Position numbers and translations under genes: made by a program. 11,905 nucleotides of DNA from NCBI GenBank assembly GCA_013044065.1, contig JABEVA010000131.1, positions 1-11,905 on the forward strand. Direction: 5' to 3'. Below, piece after piece: positions 1 through 7,599 of the stretch. The notes below the pieces were generated by a model. The model saw nothing but the letters and a program-made list of their open reading frames with translations, was not told where the DNA came from and did no database searches. Every line of letters begins with the position of its first letter. Position 1 is the stretch's first letter. Origin of the DNA: Phycisphaerae bacterium. GTDB lineage: Bacteria; Planctomycetota; Phycisphaerae; WQYP01.

Positions 1-411
1 AGCCTTGACCAGAAGTTTGATGATGATAAAGCAAACCAAGCCGGTTATGATCAGCGTGAGAAACTGATTGCCCAAATCGCCAATAAGCAGCTTTACCGGT
101 TCCATCACCTGCTGATGGGTCTTGGGGTCCAAAACAGGGGTAAAGGTGGTGGGATTGAGTTTCGGCACATGGCCAATGGTAATGCCGGCGGTCCGCCAGG
201 AGCCGTTGGGTAGAAAAAGATTGATGATGGGCATGATCAGATCAGCGTTTACTTTGCTGACGAAACCACCAAAAGCTCCACCGATAATGACACCGATGGC
301 AAGTGAAAGGGCATTGCCCTGAAAGAGGAATTTTTTGAATTCTTGGTGAAAAGACAGGCTCTTGTCCCGCAAGGCCTTGGGATTTAAGTTCTTTTTAGGA
401 TCAAAAGGCAT
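1..411 (-). CDS. mscL: Large-conductance mechanosensitive channel MscL (C-terminus cut off by window edge)
   Basis: The frame is open from an ATG at 411-409 to the window edge, giving 137 codons with no stop. MscL is a homopentameric inner-membrane channel that opens under membrane tension to release solutes during hypo-osmotic shock. The family pattern is clear: an amphipathic N-terminal segment (FHQEFKKFLFQGN, about residues 21-33), then TM1 with the conserved AIGVIIGGAFGGFVS core (38-52), the ADLIMP turn (56-61), a periplasmic loop, and TM2 (about 108-133, ending FIIIKLLVK). The cytoplasmic C-terminal helix lies outside the window. The N-terminus (MPFDPKKNLNPKALRDKS) is roughly 18-20 residues longer than in E. 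coli MscL. I chose the ATG at 411 because GGAG lies 8 bases upstream; an in-frame ATG at 426 lacks a ribosome binding site. The gene is divergent from deoC. The family call rests on sequence pattern and is secure. Confidence 0.93.
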   Translation of the reverse strand, partial: MPFDPKKNLNPKALRDKSLSFHQEFKKFLFQGNALSLAIGVIIGGAFGGFVSKVNADLIMPIINLFLPNGSWRTAGITIGHVPKLNPTTFTPVLDPKTHQQVMEPVKLLIGDLGNQFLTLIITGLVCFIIIKLLVKA

Positions 412-516
412 TTTTTTAATCTCCATACATGCGTAAACAGATGTCCTTGACCGCACATTAGAACGCCGCCAAGCGTTACAAGCAAGTATCGGGAGCGGCT
501 TACGTTCAGTTTCGCA

Positions 517-544
517 TTGACGCAAGTGCCGCCTTTCTTATGAT
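517..544 (+). promoter_or_regulatory. Sigma70-like promoter for deoC
   Basis: TTGACG at 517-522 and TATGAT at 539-544 are separated by 16 bases. Transcription would start near 551, giving a leader of about 30 bases before the deoC ATG at 582. Both hexamers are 5/6 matches to consensus. The host's sigma-factor preference is unknown. No operator repeat is evident around it. Confidence 0.55.
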
Positions 545-581
545 CGTGTTATGGTGTGGATGGTAGTTCTGGAGAATTTTG

Positions 582-1292
582 ATGTGGACGCGCCAAGAGC
601 TTGCCCGGCGTATTGACCATACTTTGCTCAAACCGGAAGCCGGAGAATCGCAAGTTAGAGTGCTGGTGGCGGAAGCCTTGCGTTATAACTTTGCCAGCGT
701 GTGTATCAATCCGCGGTGGGTGAAGATGGCGGCCGGCTTGCTGGCCGCAGCGGGGGTTGGATGGGAAACGGCCGATGAGGAAAAGCGGACTGCGGTTTGC
801 GCCTGCGTAGGATTCCCGTTTGGAGCGGTGAGTACGGCAAGCAAAGCATTTGAGGCCAAAGAGTGCCTTGGAGACGGAGCGGGGGAAATTGACATGGTAA
901 TTTTTTTACCGGCGCTTTTAGCCTGTGATTTGGATACCGCACGGGCGGATGTGCGGGGGGTGGTGGAGGCGGCGCGGACAATAACAAAGCGTATTGTGGT
1001 GAAGGTGATTTTGGAAACAGCGATGCTGACGGCAGAGCAAATTGCACTGGGCTGTCGGGCGGCAAGCGAGGCGGGAGCGGATTTCGTAAAAACCAGCACA
1101 GGCTTTCATCCGGCGGGCGGAGCGAGCGTGGAAGCCGTGCGCCTGTTGAAAGCCCACGCGCCAGCCATGCGTGTGAAGGCCGCCGGTGGAATACGTGATG
1201 CGGCCACCGCCCGAGCCATGCTCGAAGCCGGTGCGGATCGTTTGGGCTGTTCGGCCAGCGTGGCGATTATGGACTCATGGGGCGGGGCTTAG
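582..1292 (+). CDS. deoC: Deoxyribose-phosphate aldolase
   Basis: The product has 236 residues. DeoC is a class I aldolase that cleaves 2-deoxy-D-ribose 5-phosphate to glyceraldehyde 3-phosphate and acetaldehyde, in cytoplasmic deoxynucleoside catabolism. The sequence has the family landmarks in order: an N-terminal RIDHTLLKPEA (10-20), CVGFPFG (75-81), EIDMV with catalytic Asp104, VKVILETAML (140-149), DFVKTSTGF with the Schiff-base Lys170, and VKAAGGIR with the second catalytic Lys199. All three key residues are present and the length is normal for the shorter bacterial DeoC forms. I chose the ATG at 582, which has TGGAG (570-574) 7 bases upstream; an in-frame TTG at 579 would add only one residue. 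The gene stands alone on the plus strand, divergent from mscL and convergent with hisB. No other nucleoside-salvage gene is beside it. Confidence 0.96.
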   Translation: MWTRQELARRIDHTLLKPEAGESQVRVLVAEALRYNFASVCINPRWVKMAAGLLAAAGVGWETADEEKRTAVCACVGFPFGAVSTASKAFEAKECLGDGAGEIDMVIFLPALLACDLDTARADVRGVVEAARTITKRIVVKVILETAMLTAEQIALGCRAASEAGADFVKTSTGFHPAGGASVEAVRLLKAHAPAMRVKAAGGIRDAATARAMLEAGADRLGCSASVAIMDSWGGA

Positions 1293-1322
1293 CCGATCGA
1301 TTCTGGTTGGCCGCCTTGTGCG

Positions 1323-1931
1323 TTAGAGCACCCCTTTGGTACTTGGAACTTGATCGGATCGTGGATCTATGGCCACGGCTTGGCGAAGCGACTTGGCCAG
1401 CGCCTTAAAGATAGCTTCCGCCACATGATGGCTGTTGCTGCCGTAGGGTACATTGACATGCAAATTCATTTTGGCGGTGTTGGTGAGGGAACGCAGCGCC
1501 TCGGCAATTAATTCTACATCAAAATCACCGATTTTCGGAGTGGGGAATTTGACATTAAAAATGAAAGCAGGCCGTCCGGATAGATCAAGGGCTACATTGG
1601 CCAAGGCATCCTCCATCGGCACATCGGCCCAACCGTAGCGAAAAATGCCTTTCTTTTCAGCCAAGGACTGGTCAATGGCGGCTCCGAGTACCAGAGCTAC
1701 GTCCTCCACGGTGTGATGGGCATCAATATGCAAATCGCCGGTGGCCTGCACGGACAGATCGAACATACCGTGCCGGGCCAGGTGATGCAGCATGTGATCG
1801 AAAAAGCCCACACCAGAGGCGATATCGGCCTGACCGGTGCCGTCGAGATTCAAACTAAGGGAAATATCGGTTTCGCGCGTTTTTCTGGTGACGGTGGCGC
1901 GACGTTGCGTGGAAGGAATGTTGTTACTCAT
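1323..1931 (-). CDS. hisB: Imidazoleglycerol-phosphate dehydratase
   Basis: This is the cytoplasmic enzyme that dehydrates imidazole glycerol phosphate to imidazole acetol phosphate, which HisC then transaminates. From the ATG at 1931 the product is 202 residues, the usual size of a monofunctional HisB with no histidinol-phosphatase domain. The manganese-binding motifs are intact: FFDHMLHH (43-50), DAHHTVED (70-77) and GSNSHHVAEA (164-173). The family C-terminus VPSTKGVL is also present. Start choice is ambiguous. The ATG at 1931 has AGGA 8 bases upstream and places the RRATVTRKTRETD segment at the expected distance from the N-terminus. An in-frame ATG at 1973 overlaps the hisC stop as ATGA and would add 14 residues (beginning MTLDRLHFMER), but has no visible Shine-Dalgarno sequence. 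An ATG at 1949 is also possible. The gene is downstream of hisC and almost certainly co-transcribed with it. Confidence 0.95.
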   Translation of the reverse strand: MSNNIPSTQRRATVTRKTRETDISLSLNLDGTGQADIASGVGFFDHMLHHLARHGMFDLSVQATGDLHIDAHHTVEDVALVLGAAIDQSLAEKKGIFRYGWADVPMEDALANVALDLSGRPAFIFNVKFPTPKIGDFDVELIAEALRSLTNTAKMNLHVNVPYGSNSHHVAEAIFKALAKSLRQAVAIDPRSDQVPSTKGVL

Positions 1932-1969
1932 AAGCTGAATCCTTTCCATAAAGTGTAATCGGTCCAGTG

Positions 1970-3049
1970 TCATGAATGAGCATGCTGGAGGCCTTTTTTC
2001 AGATCGATCAAGGTTTGAACGAGAACTTCATTCTGTTGCGGTGTACCAATGGTGATGCGAAGTTTATCTGTGAGTCGTGGTAAGTTGAAATAGCGCACCA
2101 GGATATTGCGGGATTTGAGATGCTGATACAAGGTGGCCGCGTCCATGCCGGCGGGTACCTGAGCCAGGACAAAGTTGCTGTGACTTTCCGGTACGCCAAA
2201 GCCCAGCTTTACCAGTTGGTTGGTCATCCACTGACGCTGCTGGAGGACTTTTTGCCACGCAGCTTTGGCATAAGCTTGATCGCCGATGGCAGCGGTGGCG
2301 GCAGCTATGGCAATAACATCGCAGGGATAACTGTCGCGAACCTTGTAAAGTTCGGCAATCAGCGGAGCCTGGGCGATGCCATAGCCGAAACGCATTCCAG
2401 CTAGACCATAACCCTTGGACATGGAACGAAGCAGTATCAGGTTGGGAAATTGCGGGACCAGGCCCAGGGCACTCGTCGGAGCGAAATCAACATAGGCTTC
2501 ATCAATGAGCAGCAAACCGGAGAAGCGGCGGGCAATATCTTCCAGCGCGGATAGACCGATCAGGGTGCCGGAAGGAGCGTTCGGGTTGACGATGAGTAGA
2601 ACCGCGGCGTCGATCTTCCAAATATCCCTAGGAATCCGCCACTCCTGCGCAGAAATTTCATAGGGCACGGGTACCGGTATGGCTGCCTGCATGTTGGCTA
2701 AGACCGGATAGAGCGAATAGCCCGGGTCCAGATAGGCCACACGGGCGTTTTCACCGGCGCAGGCCCGTACGACCAGGGCCAGAAGCTCATCGCCACCGTT
2801 GGTCGGCAGAATCATTTCCGGATCAATGTGGTGAACCGCTGCGGCGGCCTGGCGAAAATCACCGGCGTCCGGGCTGGGGTAACGCCGTAGTTGTTCCGCC
2901 GTAATCGCGTTGATGGCGGAGAGGACACGCGGCGAAGGCGGATAGGGATTTTCATTGGTATTGAGTTTCACCACGGACACGTCTGCCGGTTGTTCCCCCG
3001 GCGTATAACCTTGCATCAACGTAATATGTTTTCGAATCGGCACATTCAT
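1970..3049 (-). CDS. hisC: Histidinol-phosphate aminotransferase
   Basis: This 359-residue PLP enzyme of aminotransferase fold type I converts imidazole acetol phosphate and glutamate to histidinol phosphate, in the cytoplasm. Visible landmarks are KLNTNENPYPPSP (28-40), YPSPDAG (57-63), the GGDELL segment (85-90) near the cofactor phosphate site, NPNAPSGT (155-162), DEAYVDFA with Asp183 (pyridine nitrogen contact), and RSMSKGYGLAGMRFGYG carrying the PLP lysine Lys212 and the substrate-binding Arg220. NPNAPSG is a slight variant of the common NPNNPTG. Length and ends are normal. The stop overlaps a possible hisB ATG. The ATG at 3049 has no clear Shine-Dalgarno sequence, and a TATAAT lies only about ten bases upstream, so a leaderless or very short-leader transcript is possible. 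The enzyme also resembles aromatic aminotransferases, but the hisB neighbour supports HisC. Confidence 0.95.
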   Translation of the reverse strand: MNVPIRKHITLMQGYTPGEQPADVSVVKLNTNENPYPPSPRVLSAINAITAEQLRRYPSPDAGDFRQAAAAVHHIDPEMILPTNGGDELLALVVRACAGENARVAYLDPGYSLYPVLANMQAAIPVPVPYEISAQEWRIPRDIWKIDAAVLLIVNPNAPSGTLIGLSALEDIARRFSGLLLIDEAYVDFAPTSALGLVPQFPNLILLRSMSKGYGLAGMRFGYGIAQAPLIAELYKVRDSYPCDVIAIAAATAAIGDQAYAKAAWQKVLQQRQWMTNQLVKLGFGVPESHSNFVLAQVPAGMDAATLYQHLKSRNILVRYFNLPRLTDKLRITIGTPQQNEVLVQTLIDLKKGLQHAHS

Positions 3050-3058
3050 AGGGTGTCA

Positions 3059-3064
3059 ATTATA
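3059..3064 (-). promoter_or_regulatory. Candidate -10 element for hisC-hisB, very close to the start codon
   Basis: A perfect TATAAT on the minus strand ends 9 bases before the hisC ATG. The best -35 at 17-base spacing is ACGACC (3082-3087), only 3 of 6 consensus. If used, transcription would begin within about 0-5 bases of the ATG, leaving little or no 5' leader. The hexamer is exact, but the poor -35 makes this tentative. Confidence 0.35.
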
Positions 3065-3082
3065 CATGGTGCAAGGCATTTG

Positions 3083-3099
3083 GTCGTGGGTGCCACAAC
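3083..3099 (-). other. Small inverted repeat between the MFS gene and hisC
   Basis: On the minus strand GTTGTGG and CCACGAC can pair as a 7-bp stem (one G-U pair) around a 3-base CAC loop. It lies downstream of the MFS stop and upstream of hisC. No T-tract follows, so it is not a standard intrinsic terminator. It overlaps the weak -35 of the candidate hisC promoter. It could be a processing hairpin, an operator or chance. Confidence 0.25.
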
Positions 3100-3161
3100 A
3101 GTGGGGGGGAGGGTTATACCAAGATACCCGTTACGTCGTGCTGGGCGGATTTTGAATAGAA

Positions 3162-4562
3162 TTATTCCTGCAGCAGAGGCTGGCAGGTGGTTTCAACACG
3201 CAAAAACCAGGTCAACACGCCGCCCAAAATGCTACCTCCGGCCAGCCATAGCATTAACACTGGCGTGCCAATGTGCTGTTCAACCATCGGCAGAAAAAAG
3301 GTGCTGGCAACCGCTCCCAGGCGTGAAAAGGCAGTGGCAAACCCGTGCCCCGTTGCGCGCACGTCAGTCGGGTAGACCTCCGAGGCCAAAAGATAGGTTG
3401 TGTTGCCGGGTCCAAAGCTGTTAAGAATCTGGGATATGAGCATGCCGGCAAACATGATAACAATCGCTGCGGTGCTGAACATCGCCACCTGTTCTACTGT
3501 GCCCCCGTGAATGACGGCTTTGGTGGGGGATTCCAGAGCGGTCAAGCCGACGATTCCCAATCCGACACCGCCGCCGATAAAGCCCAGAATTTGCGGCCAT
3601 ACGCGTCCAATCTGGTCCACCAAAAGTGCCAGCGGAATGTAACCGATGAGAAAACTGGCACTTAAAATCATGCTGCCGAGCAGTTTGCTGGAAGAACCAT
3701 GAAAACCCAGGTGGCCAAGGATTTGCGGAATATAAATGGTTACGTAATAACCCACCAGGTCCATCACAAACCACGGCAGGCAGACAAACAGGGTGGCCCG
3801 CAAAAAGCGGCGTCCAAATAATACGCGCACCGGCACAGGCGGCGTATGGATAGTTTGCACTTGCGCTGCGAGAATCGTTGAGACTTGCGAATCGCTAAGT
3901 CCGGGAACGAGTTGCTGAAGCACCTGCGTGGCTTTTTCCACCTGGCCGCGGCGCAGATACCAGCGTGGCGATTCCGGAAGACTTCGCCTCAACCACACCA
4001 CCAGCAGTGCCGGCGCGGCTCCGACCAAAAACATCAGTCGCCAGGCCCATGGCCCCAGGTGAACCAGTGTAAAGCCCACCAAGCCAGCGAAAATCGCCCC
4101 CGCGGTCCACAGGCCGAAGGTCCAGGTGATGACGCCGCCGCGTTTCACTGTGGGCATGAACTCGGCCATGTAGGTGGCGCTAAGGGGATAATCCGCTCCG
4201 ATACCCACACCCAGCAGAAATCGAAATACCACCAAGGATGTGATATTCCACGCCGAGGCGCAGAGAAGGGCCGCTAGAAAAAACGTGATAAGGTCTATGA
4301 GATAAATTGCTTTGCGGCCGAAGCGATCGGCGATTCGGCCACCGATCAGCGCTCCGGCGAACGCCCCCGCCAGAGCTGCGCTGCCCAACCATCCCACTGC
4401 ATGGGCGTCCAGATGCCAGAGCGGTTTTAACAACAGCAATACGGCACCAATAATCATGATGTCGTAGCCATCAAGAAAAATGCCCAGCCCTGCGGACCGG
4501 GCCAGCCGTCGATGCAACGCGGTCATGGGTGCCTGATTCATTTCATCGAGGATTGTGCTCAT
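3162..4562 (-). CDS. Major facilitator superfamily transporter (sugar/metabolite:H+ symporter type)
   Basis: The 466-residue inner-membrane protein has the hydrophobic pattern of a 12-TM MFS permease. Landmarks are FLDGYD in TM1 (29-34), the loop 2-3 motif GGRIADRFGRK (74-84), RFLLGVGIGADYPLSATYMAEF (113-135), the post-TM6 SLPESPRWYLRRGQ (194-207), and SEVYPTDVRATGHG in the C-terminal half. GIGADYP and PESPRWY occur in the sugar-porter group and in related organic-acid and phosphate:H+ symporters, so the substrate cannot be fixed. Family membership is near certain. The gene begins 56 bases after the phosphoesterase stop with no evident promoter or terminator in the gap, which suggests co-transcription and perhaps uptake of a product that enzyme releases. 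Ribosome binding for the ATG at 4562 is weak (GGA about 11 bases upstream); in-frame ATGs at 4541 and 4526 look no better. Confidence 0.9.
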   Translation of the reverse strand: MSTILDEMNQAPMTALHRRLARSAGLGIFLDGYDIMIIGAVLLLLKPLWHLDAHAVGWLGSAALAGAFAGALIGGRIADRFGRKAIYLIDLITFFLAALLCASAWNITSLVVFRFLLGVGIGADYPLSATYMAEFMPTVKRGGVITWTFGLWTAGAIFAGLVGFTLVHLGPWAWRLMFLVGAAPALLVVWLRRSLPESPRWYLRRGQVEKATQVLQQLVPGLSDSQVSTILAAQVQTIHTPPVPVRVLFGRRFLRATLFVCLPWFVMDLVGYYVTIYIPQILGHLGFHGSSSKLLGSMILSASFLIGYIPLALLVDQIGRVWPQILGFIGGGVGLGIVGLTALESPTKAVIHGGTVEQVAMFSTAAIVIMFAGMLISQILNSFGPGNTTYLLASEVYPTDVRATGHGFATAFSRLGAVASTFFLPMVEQHIGTPVLMLWLAGGSILGGVLTWFLRVETTCQPLLQE

Positions 4563-4618
4563 AAAATGGTTTCCAAAAGTTTGCCATGGTGTGAGTGTGT
4601 GGGTTCGTTTGAGGCGGA

Positions 4619-7378
4619 CTAATTACCGGCATCATCATCAGCAGTAGCCAGATAATGACTCATTGGCTGATGATGCCGCTGCGCATAACTTCGCAAGTAC
4701 GCCATCACTTGCCGGTAAGAACGGAGGCCTTTGGTGGCAATCCATTCCTGGCGCATCTGTTCCGGTCCAGGGACTTTTAAGAGCGTGGTGGGGGTGTAAT
4801 GATCACTTCTCTTGGGATGGGAGCGGTAGCGCAGTCCTACAGCCTGGTGCCGGGCCAGCCACACAGGTGAAAGCCAATGGCCATTCTGGCCGGCTTTGCG
4901 CCGGAGTCGTTGGATATGAGTGGCCTGACCCGGATTCAAAGCCATTGGAATTTGAATGGGCTCGACCTTAAATGGGGCGAAGTTGGGGTGGTGGGTCCAA
5001 ATTCCGCTAAGTACACATGCATTGGCATCCCATTGAGACATGGGAGGCACCTTTTCAGCAGCTTCCATGGTACGCAGGATATCCACCTGGGAATAACGAT
5101 GGGTTATCAATAGACCTGGTTTTACCCAGGGGCTTACGACCAGGGCCAGGGAGCGGTGTGCGCCAATATGATCCGCACCGGATTGAGCATCGTCCTCGGT
5201 AATGAAAATAAGTGTATGTTTCCATTGGGGCATACGACTCAGTGCCGCGACCAGCTTACCCGTGGCCAGGTCATTGTTGGCTACATAATAAGCGGGGGTG
5301 TAATAACCCGTGGAGCGTCCTGCGGTGTGATCATCGGGCAGCCAGACATACATCAGACGAGGCATGGTGTGCCGGGGGTTTTTGAGCCAGGCTAAAATGC
5401 GTTCCACACGCCAGGTATCAAGAATATAGCGATTCCAACCGGGAAATGTGGTGCCAAGATGCTGTTTCATGGCCTGAGAAATTTCTCCGGCTTCATCGCG
5501 GGAAACAAACTCCCCGAAATCCATGAACGAGACGTGATGGACCAGGAGATCATTGAATAAAAATAATCCACCTGGGTAGGAAATCCAAGGGTTGGAGTAG
5601 GCCCCAAGTTTGGACAAATTTTCGTAGTCCGTATACGGGTTATCCGTGCCGATAAAGCCGGTAGCAGCCCCTATCACATTGTGATCCGTCAGGCTCTGGG
5701 TCCAACCGGGGTTGGGCGTGATTCCGCGTCCGGAATAATACATCGGCCAGGTGCGTTGTACCCAATCGGAATCCGAAGCTGCCGTAGTCCACTGGTGGGC
5801 CTGCGCAGTCACTTCGCCGTCCACGCGGTAGTTGACCATCAATCCAAAACGGCTGGCTAAGGCATAGAGATTGGGCAGGTCGCGACCATTGTATAAATCC
5901 AGATGTGGATCCGCCCAATGGCCAGCGCGACGGTAGGTGCCGAAATCCTCGTCAAAGGTTTTGTTTTCGCGCAGTATAAAAACCACATGGCGGATATGCC
6001 TGCGCAGGGCAAGAGCGGCCTGATGATTATGCGCAGCCCGGCGACTCCGCTCGGTGCGGGAAAAGCCATCATTGTGCAAGGCTTGGACGGTCCAACCTGG
6101 GAGCGCATCCGGGAGCGTGGAGAGTGCGATTCTCTCCACAGTGCCCGGCATCGAGGTGCCGACCCACTGATAGTTGGGATTGGCGGTAGAGCCCAACCCT
6201 TTGGCACAGGCAATATACAATGCATTGTGACCGACACATAGGGCTGACGGATACCATCCGGTGGGAATAAGGCCCAAGCGCCGGCCGTTATGGGCGTTGT
6301 ATACGGCCACATCATTATTGCCCGCGTTGGCCACGAATAAATGGTGCTGCCAAAGAGCCAGTCCATCCGGATATGATCCGGGTGGGGCGTTACGGTAAGG
6401 GGCATCGTTAATGCGCCGGACTATGGTCCGCTGACTAACATTGATGGCCACAACTTGGTCGGTGTTGGCGCAGGCCACCCAGACAATATCGGAATGGTGC
6501 TGCGCAACCAAGGCCGTTGGATGCACGCCGGCCCGGCGATTCCGGGGTCCCGTTGGCGGGCCGATGGCCACCGATCCCAGTGTTTTCAGCGTGGCGGCTT
6601 GGAGTAGCGTGACGTTGTTGCCGCCCCAGTCACTGATAACAAGCGTCCGGCCATGATTGCCAAGCACCACGGCAAAGGGAATGGAACCGGCATTGGCGTA
6701 TAGCGTATGTCCGGTTTTCACGTTGATCCGGGCGATGCTGTTGGAAAGCAGCCCCGTGACAAAGATGTGCGTGCCGGTGGACCCTATCGCCACCGCATCT
6801 GGATAGAAATGGTAGGGTTGGACTTGGCGAGATTGATATTGATAGGGATATTGACTGGCCGGAAATGGTTGCCAATGCAGAGGAAAACAATGCCGCAATT
6901 TCAGTTTACCGCCCGCAAGATGCAGGGCTACCACATTATCCGTAGCGCCACCGGCAAGATAAACCAAGCCGCCTGGTCCGGTAGCCATACCCTGAAACAG
7001 GCTTTGACGGCCAATTTGAGTTGCCGGACCGGGCAACGCTACGCCTTTCACGAAATCAACACGATCGGTAAGCGTCAGGGTGTGCGCATGGAGGGCCAGC
7101 AATGATTGGGCTTGAGTTGCGCCCCCACATTCCACCAGCAGTGTGTTATGCAGTTGAGCCACACCGATGGCAAAGTTGGGCGTTTGCTGAACTTGCCCAA
7201 CCGGGGCGACGAGGCGCGAATCCGGCAGAGTACGCGGGAGTACGGCCGCGTGGCCGGCGGCGGGGAACAGGCCTGATATGAGTAGCATCGTTCCGACTAG
7301 AGCCAGCAGATATGTCGGCTTGTGGATGCTGTTATTCTGTCGGGCAATTCCGGCCAATGAAGTACAGTGTTTCATCAT
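4619..7378 (-). CDS. Secreted YncE-like beta-propeller / phosphoesterase fusion protein
   Basis: The product is about 919 residues. An N-terminal Sec signal (hydrophobic TYLLALVGTMLLISGLF, then AAGHAA) directs it out of the cytoplasm. Residues about 60-425 hold repeated YVTN/NHL-like blades, such as GNNDVAVYNAHNGRRLGLI and GGNNVTLL. From about 464 comes a phosphoesterase (PF04185-type) domain of the alkaline phosphatase superfamily: HVVFILRENKTFDEDFGT (464-481, with Glu471/Asn472 of the ENxxFD motif), PDDH (681-684) and ITEDDAQSGADHIGAHRS (726-743), which carries the likely metal ligands. Relatives include acid phosphatases and phospholipase C enzymes. The overall plan matches proteins annotated as bifunctional YncE family/alkaline phosphatase family. 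The substrate is unknown; the propeller may bind substrate or cell surface. I chose the ATG at 7378, which has GAGGTGG (7390-7384) 5 bases upstream, over a GTG at 7387. The gene has its own TATAAT promoter. Confidence 0.88.
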   Translation of the reverse strand: MMKHCTSLAGIARQNNSIHKPTYLLALVGTMLLISGLFPAAGHAAVLPRTLPDSRLVAPVGQVQQTPNFAIGVAQLHNTLLVECGGATQAQSLLALHAHTLTLTDRVDFVKGVALPGPATQIGRQSLFQGMATGPGGLVYLAGGATDNVVALHLAGGKLKLRHCFPLHWQPFPASQYPYQYQSRQVQPYHFYPDAVAIGSTGTHIFVTGLLSNSIARINVKTGHTLYANAGSIPFAVVLGNHGRTLVISDWGGNNVTLLQAATLKTLGSVAIGPPTGPRNRRAGVHPTALVAQHHSDIVWVACANTDQVVAINVSQRTIVRRINDAPYRNAPPGSYPDGLALWQHHLFVANAGNNDVAVYNAHNGRRLGLIPTGWYPSALCVGHNALYIACAKGLGSTANPNYQWVGTSMPGTVERIALSTLPDALPGWTVQALHNDGFSRTERSRRAAHNHQAALALRRHIRHVVFILRENKTFDEDFGTYRRAGHWADPHLDLYNGRDLPNLYALASRFGLMVNYRVDGEVTAQAHQWTTAASDSDWVQRTWPMYYSGRGITPNPGWTQSLTDHNVIGAATGFIGTDNPYTDYENLSKLGAYSNPWISYPGGLFLFNDLLVHHVSFMDFGEFVSRDEAGEISQAMKQHLGTTFPGWNRYILDTWRVERILAWLKNPRHTMPRLMYVWLPDDHTAGRSTGYYTPAYYVANNDLATGKLVAALSRMPQWKHTLIFITEDDAQSGADHIGAHRSLALVVSPWVKPGLLITHRYSQVDILRTMEAAEKVPPMSQWDANACVLSGIWTHHPNFAPFKVEPIQIPMALNPGQATHIQRLRRKAGQNGHWLSPVWLARHQAVGLRYRSHPKRSDHYTPTTLLKVPGPEQMRQEWIATKGLRSYRQVMAYLRSYAQRHHQPMSHYLATADDDAGN

Positions 7379-7422
7379 GAAATCCACCTCTGTATTTTGC
7401 GGGCAACATTACCAACGCCGAG

Positions 7423-7451
7423 ATTATAATGGGAAATTGTTAAATTGTGAT
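7423..7451 (-). promoter_or_regulatory. Sigma70-like promoter for the secreted phosphoesterase gene
   Basis: Reading the minus strand, ATCACA (7451-7446, 4 of 6 to TTGACA) is followed after 17 bases by a perfect TATAAT (7428-7423). Initiation near 7416 gives a leader of about 38 bases to the ATG at 7378. The promoter separates the phosphoesterase from the upstream AAA+ gene and probably also drives the MFS transporter. No phosphate-regulon-like direct repeats are obvious upstream. Confidence 0.55.
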
Positions 7452-7599
7452 GAAGGCGTATATGCATTAAAGCGCGCATGGAATAGCCGACACGGCCGCC
7501 AGCATGGTCTCTGGTTCGCCCGCTTTTTGTACGGGCCGTCAACGATGCAGCGTTCCACTGCTTCGGAACCGTGGCCAGACGATGGCGTGGTGGAAATCG

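Noticed and set aside
683..1157. Three overlapping minus-strand open frames inside deoC
   Set aside because: They are shadows of deoC caused by its G+C-rich codons; the deoC frame has all catalytic residues.
1281..1325. Shared terminator between convergent deoC and hisB
   Set aside because: The 30-base gap has short G+C-rich complementary pieces but no stable stem followed by a T-tract on either strand.
2891..3424. 177-codon plus-strand open frame over hisC and the MFS gene
   Set aside because: It is antisense to the 5' end of hisC and the 3' end of the MFS gene, with Arg/Pro-rich low-complexity translation and no family signature.
7518..7536. Possible terminator hairpin (GCCCG/CGGGC) after the AAA+ gene
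   Set aside because: The stem is only 5 bp around a 9-base loop and no T-run follows on the minus strand, so it does not support an intrinsic terminator.
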